This document shows, in pieces, positions 24,217-32,753 of a stretch of DNA of 48,387 nt. Made by a program: the position numbers and the translations under genes. The DNA is taken from positions 1 to 48,387 of the forward strand of contig PNIW01000080.1 of the NCBI GenBank assembly GCA_002878315.1, written 5' to 3'. The notes under the pieces are model-generated. The model had not been told where the DNA came from. It worked only from the letters and a program-made list of their open reading frames with translations, and did not search any database. The stretch's first letter is position 1; each line of letters starts with the position of its first letter. The stretch comes from Mesoaciditoga sp. GTDB lineage: Bacteria; Thermotogota; Thermotogae; Mesoaciditogales; Mesoaciditogaceae.

Positions 24217-25280
24217 GGATAGTATCTATAGTCGGAGCAAGGCCGCAGTTCATAAAGGAAGCCTTAATCGGAAAAAAATTGGAAGAATTTGGAATAGAAG
24301 AGGTTCTTGTCCATTCCGGACAGCATTACGATTTCAACATGTCAGATATCTTTTTTAAGGTTCTTGAGATAAAAAATCCTAAATACAACCTCGGGGTCGG
24401 ATCTGGAACTCACGCGGAACAGACGGGAAAGATGATGATAGAGTTTGAAAAGATCCTGATGAATGAGAAACCAGATCTTGTCCTCGTTTACGGGGATACA
24501 AACACAACTCTGGCCGGTGCACTGACAGCTGCGAAACTCAAAATTCCAGTCGCCCACGTAGAGGCCGGCTTGAGACAGGAACCAAAAGATATGCCAGAAG
24601 AGATAAACAGAGTTTTGACAGATAGAATTTCTTACTTCAAATTTTGTCCTTCTTTAAAGGCGATAGAAAACCTTAAGGCCGAAGGCATAAAAGATGGTGT
24701 TTACTTCACTGGAGACGTCATGTTAGATGTTTTTATCAAAATAAAAGAGAAGACGGATATGAAAAGTGTTCTCGACAAATATGATCTCAAACCAAAAAAG
24801 TACGTTCTTTCGACCATTCACAGGGATTTCAACACGGATGTAAAAGAAAGGCTTGAATCAATATTAAAAGGCCTGTCAAGAGTGTCTGAAAGGATGGATG
24901 TCATCCTTCCGATTCATCCAAGAACAAATAAAAGAATCTCGGAATTCGATCTCTCGAAATTCACAAAAAACATAAAGATAATAGATCCGGTTGGATACGA
25001 TGAAAGCGTTGCTCTCACATGCAACGCCTTTTGCGTTGTTACAGACAGCGGGGGCCTTCAAAAGGAGGCTTATTTTGCAAAGGTGCCCGGCGTTGTGATG
25101 ATGAAGGATACGGGATGGATAGAATTGATAGAGTCGCGATGGAATATCCTTGTCGATGCGGACGATCAGATGATCTACGAAGGCGTATTTAACCATCCAA
25201 TTCCGGAGAAAACGGATAACATATACGGCGATGGAAATGCCTCCGAGAAGATTGTTAAAATAATAAAGGAGAAATTATGA
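24213..25280 (+). CDS. wecB: UDP-N-acetylglucosamine 2-epimerase (non-hydrolysing)
   Basis: A 355-residue GT-B-fold epimerase that interconverts UDP-GlcNAc and UDP-ManNAc. Motifs: VGARPQFIK (6-14), VHSGQHYD, YGDTNTTLAGAL, HVEAGLR, MPEEINRVLTD, TIHRDFNTD and the late VTDSGGLQKEA. The length is normal. The GTG start overlaps the glycosyltransferase stop, and the RBS is GGAGG in the end of that gene. The product would feed ManNAc into the envelope polysaccharide suggested by the neighbouring genes. Confidence 0.93.
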   Translation: MRIVSIVGARPQFIKEALIGKKLEEFGIEEVLVHSGQHYDFNMSDIFFKVLEIKNPKYNLGVGSGTHAEQTGKMMIEFEKILMNEKPDLVLVYGDTNTTLAGALTAAKLKIPVAHVEAGLRQEPKDMPEEINRVLTDRISYFKFCPSLKAIENLKAEGIKDGVYFTGDVMLDVFIKIKEKTDMKSVLDKYDLKPKKYVLSTIHRDFNTDVKERLESILKGLSRVSERMDVILPIHPRTNKRISEFDLSKFTKNIKIIDPVGYDESVALTCNAFCVVTDSGGLQKEAYFAKVPGVVMMKDTGWIELIESRWNILVDADDQMIYEGVFNHPIPEKTDNIYGDGNASEKIVKIIKEKL

Positions 25281-26551
25281 AGATAGGCGTTATTGGATTT
25301 GGAGCGGCCGCGATAGGTTTTATCGATGAGATAAAGGACTCTGGAAACGAAATACACGTAATAGAGAGATCTCCGGACATTTACAGTTCGAGTATCTCGG
25401 GAATAAGATCTGATGGAAAACTCTTCGTCTCTTCAAGTATGGGAGGAGAGATAGAGATACCTCTTGAAACTCAAAAAGAAGTCGTGAATTTTTATCTCGA
25501 TAAACTCGATGAGGTCGAAAGAAAAGAGGTAAAGACTGGAATATCCTTCGATAGGAATTCTCCATTCTTTGAAAAGTTCTATTCAAAGGGATTTGAACCT
25601 GTTAATGCCTATTTTTACCATATAGGAACTGATAAATTGAAGAACCTACTTGGAAGAATTTACGATGAATTTTCTTCATACAAGAATATAAAATTCCATT
25701 TTGGCATAAAGGTTGAAAATATAAAATTAGAAGGAGAAAAGATAAAGGTCACCGGCACGAATTTTGAAGAATTTTTCGATTACGTCGTGGTAGCAGTCGG
25801 GAGATCCGGACATGGCCTCATAAAGACTGTGACGGCAGATCATCCGGAACTTGTTACATCCGGAAATATAGTGGATGTCGGTATAAGGTATGAATTGCCG
25901 GATCACGCCGTTGAAAAATTGAATGCAGAAATGTATGAGTTCAAAGTTAGGATGAGGGCAAAGACGGGTTATATGGTAAGAACCTTTTGCAATAATCCTT
26001 CCGGGAAGGTGGTACTCGAAGAGTACGAAGATTTTGTGACGGTCAACGGTCATTCCAATTCAAATGGAAGCAGTGAAAATACGAACTTTGCAGTCCTTTG
26101 CAGCACTTCTTTCACAGAGCCCTTCAACGACCCTATAGGATACGGAACCTACATAAGCAAACTTGGAAATATTCTTGCAGGAGGCAGAAAGGTTATACTC
26201 CAGACTTATTCGGAATTCCTTGAGAATAAAAGAACAAAAAGGATAGGAAGGGTGAAGCCAACGTTGAGTGAAAAAAATTATATCTTAGGAGATATAAATC
26301 TCGTCCTTCCGAGAAGGATAGCGATATCAATCGCTGAGTTCATAGAAAAACTTGGCGAAGTTGTTCCGGCAATTGCCTATCCGGACAATCTGATGTACGC
26401 GGTTGAGGTTAAATTCTATTCGAAGAAGATAAACAACGAAAGGTACAAGAATCTCAAATTCATCGGTGATTGTAGCGGTCACACCAGATCGATAACATAC
26501 GCGACATGTCATGGAAAGATAATCGGCAGAATGTTGAGAGGGGAGGCTTAA
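25277..26551 (+). CDS. FAD-dependent dehydrogenase (COG2509-like)
   Basis: A 424-residue flavoprotein with an N-terminal dinucleotide fold (VIGFGAAAIG, 4-13, followed by the ERSP acidic end of beta-2). A second FAD motif near the end is KFIGDCSGHTRSITYA, with DYVVVAVGRSG in the middle. It resembles the uncharacterised FAD-dependent dehydrogenases that often sit in housekeeping operons. The substrate is unknown. It overlaps wecB as ATGA and ends 1 base before the PhoH gene. A link with the glycan genes is only positional. Confidence 0.78.
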   Translation: MKIGVIGFGAAAIGFIDEIKDSGNEIHVIERSPDIYSSSISGIRSDGKLFVSSSMGGEIEIPLETQKEVVNFYLDKLDEVERKEVKTGISFDRNSPFFEKFYSKGFEPVNAYFYHIGTDKLKNLLGRIYDEFSSYKNIKFHFGIKVENIKLEGEKIKVTGTNFEEFFDYVVVAVGRSGHGLIKTVTADHPELVTSGNIVDVGIRYELPDHAVEKLNAEMYEFKVRMRAKTGYMVRTFCNNPSGKVVLEEYEDFVTVNGHSNSNGSSENTNFAVLCSTSFTEPFNDPIGYGTYISKLGNILAGGRKVILQTYSEFLENKRTKRIGRVKPTLSEKNYILGDINLVLPRRIAISIAEFIEKLGEVVPAIAYPDNLMYAVEVKFYSKKINNERYKNLKFIGDCSGHTRSITYATCHGKIIGRMLRGEA

Positions 26552-26552
26552 A

Positions 26553-27797
26553 ATGATAAAAAATTACGTTCTCGACACAAATGTGTTGATTCACGATCCG
26601 AATGCTATTCATTCATTTGAAGACAACAATCTCATAATTCCACTGCCTGTCATCGAAGAAATAGACAAACTCAAAGGTAGACCAGGCGAGATCGGAATGA
26701 GCGCAAGGCATGTGGCAAGAGAACTCGACGATCTAAGAAAAAACGGCAAACTTTTTAAAGGTATAAGAATAAATGGTGGTGGAACATTGAGAGTCGAGGT
26801 AATAGAAGATTTCAAAGAAATGCCGAGATTTTTATCGGACAAGGTCATGGATGACTGGATACTCTTTTACACCATGGAAATAATAAGGAAAAGTCCAGAT
26901 ATAAAGACAATTCTTGTCAGCAAAGATATAAATATGAGAATAAAGGCAGATGCTCTCGGAATCGAAGCGCAGGATTATTTGAAAGACAAGACAGATGAAA
27001 TGGCCTTATTCAAAGGATATATTGAAATAAATGGGGATCCTCAAAACTTTGATCCTGTAAAAAACAAAGTAATGGAAAATGAATTTGTCAAATTCGATTC
27101 GAAGATATTCAAATTCAAAAACGGCAAACTTATTCCGATCTCGGTCGATCAAAATACAAATGTGTGGGGCATACATCCTCTTAACTTTGAGCAGTCGATG
27201 GCGCTCGATCTTTTACTCGATCCCGACCTTGATCTTGTTACCCTGATGGGGATAGCTGGAACTGGAAAGACGCTTCTCTCAATAGCGGCGGCACTTGAAA
27301 TGGTTACGAATGCGAAGATATACAAAAAGATAACCGTTACAAGACCGGTCATTCCCATGGGAAAGGATATAGGATTTCTTCCCGGAAGCGCTGAAGAAAA
27401 GATGAAACCATGGCTCGAACCGATAAGGGATAACCTTGAATTTCTATTCGACAATGCCGGTAAATCCATCTCAAAGATAGATTCGCTCAATTTTCTTCAA
27501 GTTGAGGCTTTAAGTTACACAAGGGGAAGGACGATACCCCATCAGTTTATAATCGTTGATGAATCACAAAATTTAACGCCTCACGAAGTAAAGACCATAA
27601 TAACGCGCGCCGGTGTTGGAACAAAGATAGTTTTAACCGGCGATATCTCCCAGATAGATAGCCCTTATCTCGATGCCTTTTCGAATGGCCTTTCTTACGT
27701 GACGGCTAAGTTTGCAAATCAAAAAATAGCGGGACACCTTACACTTTCTATAGGAGTAAGATCCGATCTATCAACTCTTGCTTCTGAAATACTTTAA
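26553..27797 (+). CDS. PIN-PhoH fusion ATPase (PhoH2 type)
   Basis: A 414-residue two-domain protein. The N-terminal PIN nuclease domain has YVLDTNVLIHD with Asp8, Glu36 in VIEEIDKLK, and the later acidic residues in LVSKDINMR. The C-terminal PhoH ATPase has the P-loop GIAGTGKT (about 233-240) and VDESQNLT. PhoH2 proteins unwind and cleave RNA in the cases studied. ATG at 26553 is preceded by GGGGAGG. No upstream antitoxin-like ORF is present, so it is not a vapBC-type pair here. Confidence 0.92.
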   Translation: MIKNYVLDTNVLIHDPNAIHSFEDNNLIIPLPVIEEIDKLKGRPGEIGMSARHVARELDDLRKNGKLFKGIRINGGGTLRVEVIEDFKEMPRFLSDKVMDDWILFYTMEIIRKSPDIKTILVSKDINMRIKADALGIEAQDYLKDKTDEMALFKGYIEINGDPQNFDPVKNKVMENEFVKFDSKIFKFKNGKLIPISVDQNTNVWGIHPLNFEQSMALDLLLDPDLDLVTLMGIAGTGKTLLSIAAALEMVTNAKIYKKITVTRPVIPMGKDIGFLPGSAEEKMKPWLEPIRDNLEFLFDNAGKSISKIDSLNFLQVEALSYTRGRTIPHQFIIVDESQNLTPHEVKTIITRAGVGTKIVLTGDISQIDSPYLDAFSNGLSYVTAKFANQKIAGHLTLSIGVRSDLSTLASEIL

Positions 27798-27807
27798 GGA
27801 GGTTATC

Positions 27808-28815
27808 ATGCTTTTTGAAAAAATAAAGATCGGGGATCTCGAACTTAAAAATAGAATAGTTATGCCGGCGATGTGTCAGTATTCGTCCGATGAAACCGGA
27901 GTGGTCAAATCATGGCATCTCTCCCATTACCAGACAAGGGCTGTCGGAGGAACGGGACTGATAGTTATCGAGGCAACGGCAGTCGATCCGGACGGAAGAA
28001 TTTCAAGAAATGATTTAGGAATATGGGAAGATAGGCAAATAGAAGGACTTAAAAAGCTTGTAGATCTCGTTCACGATAGCGGATCGAAGATAGCGATTCA
28101 GCTTGCTCATGCCGGCAGAAAGTCGAAAGCAACGGAAAAACCCATCGCTCCTTCGGCCATAAGGTACAGCGAGAATTATTCGCATCCTCGTGAGATGAAA
28201 AAATCTGAGATAAAAGAAATGATCGATAAGTTTTCTCTTGCCGCTAAAAGGGCAGATCTTGCCGGCTTTGATGGAATAGAAATACACGCCGCTCACGGAT
28301 ATTTGATAAATGAATTTCTCTCACCTCTTACGAATAAAAGGGCAGATGAATACGGCGGAAATATCGAAAACAGGACAAGATTTTTGTCCGAAATCGTCGA
28401 CGGGATGAGAAAAAATTGGCATAAACCGCTTTGGATCAGGGTCTCGGCTTCCGATTATGCAAAAGGCGGAAATGAAGTTGAGGATATAATAGAAGCGCTT
28501 AAGATTCTCGGAGATCGCATAGATGGTGTAAATGTGAGTGGCGGTGGAGTGATCCACGAACAACATATAAAAGTTTATCCCGGGTACATGCTCGAAGATG
28601 CGAAAAAAATAAGATCTGCAACGCATTTAACGACAATTGGCGGCGGTCTGATAAATTCTTATGAACTTGCTGAGTTTGCACTCAATACCCATTGCAATCT
28701 CGTCTTTATCGGACGCCAACTTTTGAGAGATCCTTACTGGCCATTGAAGTGTGCAAAAGAGGCTGGTATAGATCTCGAATGGCCATTTCAGTATGAGAGG
28801 GCAAAAATTTATTGA
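27808..28815 (+). CDS. Old Yellow Enzyme family NADH:flavin oxidoreductase (YqjM type)
   Basis: A 335-residue FMN TIM-barrel ene-reductase. MPAMCQYSS carries Cys23, which marks the thermophilic-like/YqjM class. QLAHAGRK (98-105), the substrate-binding HAAH (160-163) and the Tyr in HGYLINEFLSP are present. Such enzymes reduce activated alkenes and are linked to oxidative-stress or xenobiotic metabolism. The start is ATG 27808 after AAGGAGG (27796-27802); the open frame continues upstream inside the PhoH gene but without a family match. Its stop codon overlaps a TTGACA sequence. Confidence 0.92.
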   Translation: MLFEKIKIGDLELKNRIVMPAMCQYSSDETGVVKSWHLSHYQTRAVGGTGLIVIEATAVDPDGRISRNDLGIWEDRQIEGLKKLVDLVHDSGSKIAIQLAHAGRKSKATEKPIAPSAIRYSENYSHPREMKKSEIKEMIDKFSLAAKRADLAGFDGIEIHAAHGYLINEFLSPLTNKRADEYGGNIENRTRFLSEIVDGMRKNWHKPLWIRVSASDYAKGGNEVEDIIEALKILGDRIDGVNVSGGGVIHEQHIKVYPGYMLEDAKKIRSATHLTTIGGGLINSYELAEFALNTHCNLVFIGRQLLRDPYWPLKCAKEAGIDLEWPFQYERAKIY

Positions 28816-28894
28816 CACAACCTTAAATGTAAGTTAAAGAGTTAATGTTAAAATCTTACTTGAGAGTTAAAAAAAGAAAATGGAGGCGATCGAA

Positions 28895-29101
28895 ATGCCA
28901 CTTTACAGATATGTCTGTCCGAAATGTGGGCATGAAGAAGTGCTTTTAAAAAAGTTTTCCGAAGCAGATGGAGTGAAATGCGAAGTGTGCGGTAGCAAAA
29001 TGATAAGGCAGATGGGAAATCTTGAGACGATCGTCTTCAAGGGTAATGGTTATTACACGACCGATTTCAAGAAATCTCCAGCCGGTTCTTCAACAAAATA
29101 A
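28895..29101 (+). CDS. FmdB-type zinc ribbon regulatory protein
   Basis: A small 68-residue protein starting MPLYRYVCPKCGHE, the FmdB/CxxC_CXXC_SSSS signature. Two Cys pairs, C8-x2-C11 and C29-x2-C32, should bind one zinc. ATG 28895 lies 8 bases after GGAGG (28882-28886), while the in-frame ATG at 28880 overlaps that RBS and is rejected. The tail is Ser/Lys-rich. Members are putative regulators of unknown target. A TTGACA lies at 28812-28817 in the end of the previous gene, with a poor -10 (TAAAGA, 28835-28840), so it may have its own weak promoter. Confidence 0.85.
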   Translation: MPLYRYVCPKCGHEEVLLKKFSEADGVKCEVCGSKMIRQMGNLETIVFKGNGYYTTDFKKSPAGSSTK

Positions 29102-29130
29102 TTGAAAAATCATCTTTTTTATGGTATTCT
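29102..29130 (+). promoter_or_regulatory. Promoter of tRNA-Pro
   Basis: TTGAAA (29102-29107), spacer of 17, TATTCT (29125-29130). The predicted start near 29136 is a few bases before the mature tRNA end. It begins right after the stop of the FmdB gene. Confidence 0.7.
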
Positions 29131-29139
29131 ATATGTAAT

Positions 29140-29216
29140 CGGGGCGTGGCGCAGATGGCTAGCGCATCTGCATGGGGCGCAGGAGGTCGCTGGTTCAAGT
29201 CCAGTCGCCCCGACCA
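29140..29216 (+). tRNA. tRNA-Pro (anticodon GGG)
   Basis: A full cloverleaf of 77 bases including an encoded CCA. Acceptor stem CGGGGCG/CGCCCCG with the C1:G72 pair typical of bacterial tRNA-Pro; D stem GCGC/GCGC; anticodon stem TCTGC/GCAGG with one G-U pair. The anticodon loop is ATGGGGC with GGG at 29174-29176; T-arm GCTGG-TTCAAGT-CCAGT. It has its own promoter and a terminator right after the 3' end. Confidence 0.97.
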
Positions 29217-29217
29217 G

Positions 29218-29248
29218 AAACCCATCCTCAAGGATGGGTTTTGATTTT
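29218..29248 (+). terminator. Intrinsic terminator after tRNA-Pro
   Basis: AAACCCATCC (29218-29227), loop TCAA, GGATGGGTTT (29232-29241), followed by TGATTTT. The T-tail also forms the -35 region of the tsf promoter. Confidence 0.88.
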
Positions 29249-29269
29249 AAGATAGATAAATGGTAAAAT
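29241..29269 (+). promoter_or_regulatory. Promoter of tsf
   Basis: TTGATT (29241-29246), spacer of 17, TAAAAT (29264-29269) with a TG at 29261-29262 that gives an extended -10. It overlaps the tail of the tRNA terminator. The RBS GGAGAGG (29291-29297) and GTG start follow. Confidence 0.65.
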
Positions 29270-29303
29270 CTTTTTCGGATAGATTTGAAAGGAGAGGAAA
29301 GCA

Positions 29304-29900
29304 GTGGAAATTTCTGCCATAAAAGTTAAAGAACTTCGAGACATGACCGGCGCCGGGATGATGGACTGCAAAAACGCCCTTGTAGAGAGCGGTGGAGACA
29401 TGGAAAAGGCCAAAGAAATTTTGAGAAAGAAAGGCCTTTCAAAGGCAGACAAAAAGATGGGACGGGCTGCCAATAATGGATGGATAATCGATTACATTCA
29501 TTTCAATGGAAGAGTTGGTGTAATGTTGGAACTGAATTGCGAGACAGATTTTGTCGCAAAAACAGATGAATTTAAAGCCCTCGGAAAGGAAATATGCAAA
29601 CATATCGCCATGCAAAATCCCAAATACATAAGCAGAGAAGATGTCGATCCTGCAACGTTAGAAAAAGAAAAGGAAATATACAGGGCCCAGTATGCAGCCA
29701 CCGGAAAGACCGGACAGGCACTTGAAAAGATAGTTGAAAACAAACTTGAAAAATTCTACGAGGAAAATTGCCTTATGGAACAAAAGTTTTTCCTCGATGA
29801 GTCAAAGACTATTTCAGATATGATAAAAGAGGCAATAGCAAAGTTAGGAGAAAATATTTCGATTGGCAGGTTTGTCAGATTCGAAATAGGTCAAGGGTGA
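29304..29900 (+). CDS. tsf: Elongation factor Ts
   Basis: A 198-residue factor that recycles EF-Tu by GDP release. The N-terminal UBA-like module has LRDMTGAGMMDCKNAL (11-26), and the core contact TDFVAKT is at 81-87. The short length matches EF-Ts of thermophiles with a single core repeat. The start is GTG 29304 after GGAGAGG, with no in-frame ATG that keeps the conserved N-terminus. The usual partner rpsB is not upstream; instead tRNA-Pro and its terminator are. A terminator covers the stop codon. Confidence 0.96.
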   Translation: MEISAIKVKELRDMTGAGMMDCKNALVESGGDMEKAKEILRKKGLSKADKKMGRAANNGWIIDYIHFNGRVGVMLELNCETDFVAKTDEFKALGKEICKHIAMQNPKYISREDVDPATLEKEKEIYRAQYAATGKTGQALEKIVENKLEKFYEENCLMEQKFFLDESKTISDMIKEAIAKLGENISIGRFVRFEIGQG

Positions 29901-29920
29901 GCGTATTGCTCACCTTTTTT
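29896..29920 (+). terminator. Intrinsic terminator over the tsf stop codon
   Basis: GGTGAGC (29896-29902), loop GTATT, GCTCACC (29908-29914), then six T. The tsf stop TGA (29898-29900) lies in the left arm. Only 22 bases separate it from the pyrH start, so pyrH depends on read-through or on a promoter inside or near the hairpin. Confidence 0.9.
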
Positions 29921-29942
29921 ATTTTCTTTGGCGAGGTGCTAT

Positions 29943-30644
29943 ATGTATAAGAGGGTACTTTTGAAATTGAGTGGAGAGGTACTTTCTGGAGAAGGAAAGA
30001 AGGGCATAGATTACAGAATGGGAGAAATAATAGTGGATGAGATATACCAGGCCCTTCAAACTAACGTCAAACTTGGAATAGTCATAGGGGCTGGAAATCT
30101 TTTCAGGGGAGAGGAATTATCAAATGTCGGATCTATAAATGCAGATCAGATAGGTATGCTCGGGACAGTTATAAACTCGATTTATCTCCTTTCTGCTCTG
30201 AAGAAACGCGGAATAGGTGCGGTTGTTCTTTCAAAGATAATAGATCTGCCCTCAGTTGAGATTCTTACATATGATTCTATAGAAAGAGCCTTTCAGGAGA
30301 ATAAAGTCGTTATCTTTGCCGGTGGAACTTCAAATCCTCTCTTCACAACTGACACCGCGGCGGCACTACGCGCGGCCGAAATGAATGCCGATGTGCTTAT
30401 AAAGGGAACAAAGGTGGACGGTGTTTATTCAAAAGATCCCAAAAAATACATAGATGCGAGCAGATTTGAGCAGTTAACATTTGAAGAGGCGATAAATTTG
30501 AATCTCACGGTTATGGATACAGCGGCCTTCGCTCTTTGCAAATCCCATTCCATTCCAATAATCGTCATGGATTTTTTCACCCGCGGAAATTTCTTGAAGG
30601 TTCTTAAAGGAGAACGGATAGGAACGCTGATCTTCAACAAATAG
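29943..30644 (+). CDS. pyrH: Uridylate (UMP) kinase
   Basis: A 233-residue amino-acid-kinase-fold enzyme that makes UDP from UMP. Motifs: [18 protein letters not shown] (6-23), [10 protein letters not shown], the [13 protein letters not shown] block and [21 protein letters not shown] 29943 is preceded by GCGAGGTG; the frame is open to 29928 but without a better start. It follows the tsf terminator and precedes frr, a common bacterial order. Confidence 0.96.
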   Translation: MYKRVLLKLSGEVLSGEGKKGIDYRMGEIIVDEIYQALQTNVKLGIVIGAGNLFRGEELSNVGSINADQIGMLGTVINSIYLLSALKKRGIGAVVLSKIIDLPSVEILTYDSIERAFQENKVVIFAGGTSNPLFTTDTAAALRAAEMNADVLIKGTKVDGVYSKDPKKYIDASRFEQLTFEEAINLNLTVMDTAAFALCKSHSIPIIVMDFFTRGNFLKVLKGERIGTLIFNK

Positions 30645-30657
30645 TTTTGAATTCGTG

Positions 30658-30666
30658 TGATATAAT
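30658..30666 (+). promoter_or_regulatory. Extended -10 promoter of the frr-uppS-cdsA unit
   Basis: TGATATAAT with TATAAT at 30661-30666, directly after the pyrH stop. No clear -35. The frr start lies 38 bases downstream with RBS GGGGAG (30690-30695). Confidence 0.6.
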
Positions 30667-30703
30667 TAAAAGAAATCAATTTTTTGAAAGGGGAGTATCG
30701 AAA

Positions 30704-31264
30704 ATGGCAGTTAATCCATTGATAAGTCAGGCCAGAGAAAAGATGGAAAAATCGATTGCTTCAGTCAAGACAGAACTCATGCATATAAGAACCGGCAGGG
30801 CTTCTGTTGCTTTGCTTGATGAGGTTAAACTGGATTATTACGGTACGCCTACCCCTATTTCACAGGTTGCCTCTATATCCGTTTCCGAATCGAGGACCCT
30901 TTTGATAAAGCCGTGGGATAGAACCCTTCTGCCTTTGATCGAAAAGGCCATTTTGGCCTCCCAACTTGGTATAACCCCTGTAAATGACGGATCTGTCATA
31001 AGACTAAACTTTCCTTCACCAACTACCGATCAGAGAAAAAATCTTGTCAAAAAGTCAAAAGAGATAGTTGAAAACGGTAAGGTAGCGATCAGAAATATAA
31101 GAAGGGATATCCTAAAGGTCTTGAAAGAGCAAAAAGATGAAGGAAAGATAAGCGAGGATGACGAAAAAAGTTTAGAAGAAAGTCTTCAAAAATTGACAGA
31201 TGAATATGTAAAAAAACTCGATACCATCTTTGAGGAAAAAGAGAAGGAGATAATGGAATTTTGA
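30704..31264 (+). CDS. frr: Ribosome recycling factor
   Basis: A 186-residue translation factor that splits post-termination ribosomes with EF-G. Family blocks: [10 protein letters not shown] (25-34), [39 protein letters not shown] and the C-terminal [20 protein letters not shown] helix. The start is ATG 30704 after AAAGGGGAG; the open frame back to 30647 has no match. It overlaps uppS as TTGA. Confidence 0.97.
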   Translation: MAVNPLISQAREKMEKSIASVKTELMHIRTGRASVALLDEVKLDYYGTPTPISQVASISVSESRTLLIKPWDRTLLPLIEKAILASQLGITPVNDGSVIRLNFPSPTTDQRKNLVKKSKEIVENGKVAIRNIRRDILKVLKEQKDEGKISEDDEKSLEESLQKLTDEYVKKLDTIFEEKEKEIMEF

Positions 31265-31917
31265 TTCCTCAGCATCTTGCAATAATAATGGACGGCAATG
31301 GGAGATGGGCCATAAATAGAAGCCTTCCACGCTACGAAGGTCACTGGAAAGGTGCCGGTGTGGCCGAGAATGTTATTGAATGGTCAAATGACAGGGGGAT
31401 CAAATATCTAACCCTCTTTTCTTTTTCGACTGAAAACTGGAAAAGACCTCCAGAAGAGGTAAAGATGATCTTCCACATTCTCGTTAAATATTTGAGTGAT
31501 AGAATTAACAAAGTGATCGAAAAAAACGCGAAGTTACATTTCATCGGAGATATAGACGCGCTAAGTCCTGAGACGCGAGAGGTCTGTCTCAATTCTGAAT
31601 TTCTAACTTCTAAATGTACCGGTATGGTTATAAATCTTGCCGTTAATTACAGCGGCAGATCGGAGATTCTTAAGGCCGCTAAAGAGTCTAAAGGAGAAAA
31701 CTTTGAGTCGTACCTCTACACGGCCGGCCAGCCAGATCCAGATCTTTTAATAAGGACCGGAGGGGAAAAGAGAATAAGCAATTTCATGCTTTGGCAGATG
31801 GCTTACACCGAACTTTATTTTACAGATGTCTTATGGCCGGATTTTTCAGAAAATGATCTTGAAATTGCTCTTGAGGACTTTTCAAGGCGTCAGAGAAGAT
31901 TCGGAGGAATTGAATGA
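31261..31917 (+). CDS. uppS: Undecaprenyl diphosphate synthase
   Basis: A 218-residue cis-prenyltransferase that makes the C55 lipid carrier for peptidoglycan and surface glycans. [10 protein letters not shown] (8-17) has the catalytic Asp11. [21 protein letters not shown] and the substrate-binding [19 protein letters not shown] (read about 157-175) follow, with the TELYFTD block. It is slightly shorter than typical (240-250). The start is TTG 31261 overlapping the frr stop; an ATG in frame is not available without losing the conserved start. Confidence 0.95.
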   Translation: MIPQHLAIIMDGNGRWAINRSLPRYEGHWKGAGVAENVIEWSNDRGIKYLTLFSFSTENWKRPPEEVKMIFHILVKYLSDRINKVIEKNAKLHFIGDIDALSPETREVCLNSEFLTSKCTGMVINLAVNYSGRSEILKAAKESKGENFESYLYTAGQPDPDLLIRTGGEKRISNFMLWQMAYTELYFTDVLWPDFSENDLEIALEDFSRRQRRFGGIE

Positions 31918-32753
31918 AAAAAGAAACAAAGATACGTCTTATAACTTCTGCAATTGCGATACCGTTGGCGATTTTGTGCTTTTTCAATTTCTGGAGTACA
32001 GTTGCCCTTTCGGCCATCGCGGTAGGTCTTGCCGGTTACAATTACATTCAGATAACACTCAATGGATCGAGAAAAATTCACAGATACTTTTACATAATTG
32101 CCATACCGGGACTTAACATAGTCTTTGGCTTTCTTGTTCACACTCCGGCGATGATAGTGCTTGCCTATTCATTTGTTATGAGCATGGGATTTTTCCTTGC
32201 GATAGCCTTTAACGATTCCAATGAAGTTATAGAAAGGAATATAGTTTATGGAACGATGGGGCTGTGGTATCTTTCATTTAACCTTGCTTTTTTCATTCTC
32301 ATATATGCCCAATTTGATGCGGTCTATTCTTTAAGCGCGCTGGGCTCTGCTTTTGTTTTCGATTCGGCCGCATACTTTGTCGGATCGAGATGGGGGAAGC
32401 ATAAATTTATTAAAAGGATAAGCGCCGGAAAATCAATAGAGGGAATAATAGGCGGTTTTGTCTTTCTTATAATCTTCTTTTTGATCTACGATTCTGTGCT
32501 TTATCCCTTCTTTGGATGGCGGCATTTCAGTTGGATCGCGATTTTTGTACTTTCGGCAGTTTTTTCATTCTTCGACACAGTCGGAGACATAACGAAGTCC
32601 GTATTCAAAAGGAATCGCCAGTTAAAGAATGCCGGCAGTATATTGCCGGGTCACGGTGGTTTCTGGGACAGAATAGACGGTCTTTTGATCTCCGTTCCGA
32701 TGTATTACGTAACCTTTGTGATTTTGAATCACTTCAATCTACTTAAAGCATGA
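31914..32753 (+). CDS. cdsA: Phosphatidate cytidylyltransferase
   Basis: A 279-residue membrane enzyme that makes CDP-diacylglycerol. About eight hydrophobic segments. The C-terminal signature is visible as GDITKSVFKRN then LPGHGGFWDRIDGL (about 245-258), and the middle has SAAYFVGSRWGKHKF. It overlaps uppS as ATGA, a very common gene pair. The last residues overlap the next gene (MFS) as ATGA. Confidence 0.95.
   Translation: MKKETKIRLITSAIAIPLAILCFFNFWSTVALSAIAVGLAGYNYIQITLNGSRKIHRYFYIIAIPGLNIVFGFLVHTPAMIVLAYSFVMSMGFFLAIAFNDSNEVIERNIVYGTMGLWYLSFNLAFFILIYAQFDAVYSLSALGSAFVFDSAAYFVGSRWGKHKFIKRISAGKSIEGIIGGFVFLIIFFLIYDSVLYPFFGWRHFSWIAIFVLSAVFSFFDTVGDITKSVFKRNRQLKNAGSILPGHGGFWDRIDGLLISVPMYYVTFVILNHFNLLKA

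Noticed and set aside
26553-27797. The PIN domain of the PhoH protein as a toxin of a toxin-antitoxin pair
   Set aside because: It is fused to a PhoH ATPase, and no antitoxin-like small gene precedes it; the upstream gene is a large flavoprotein.
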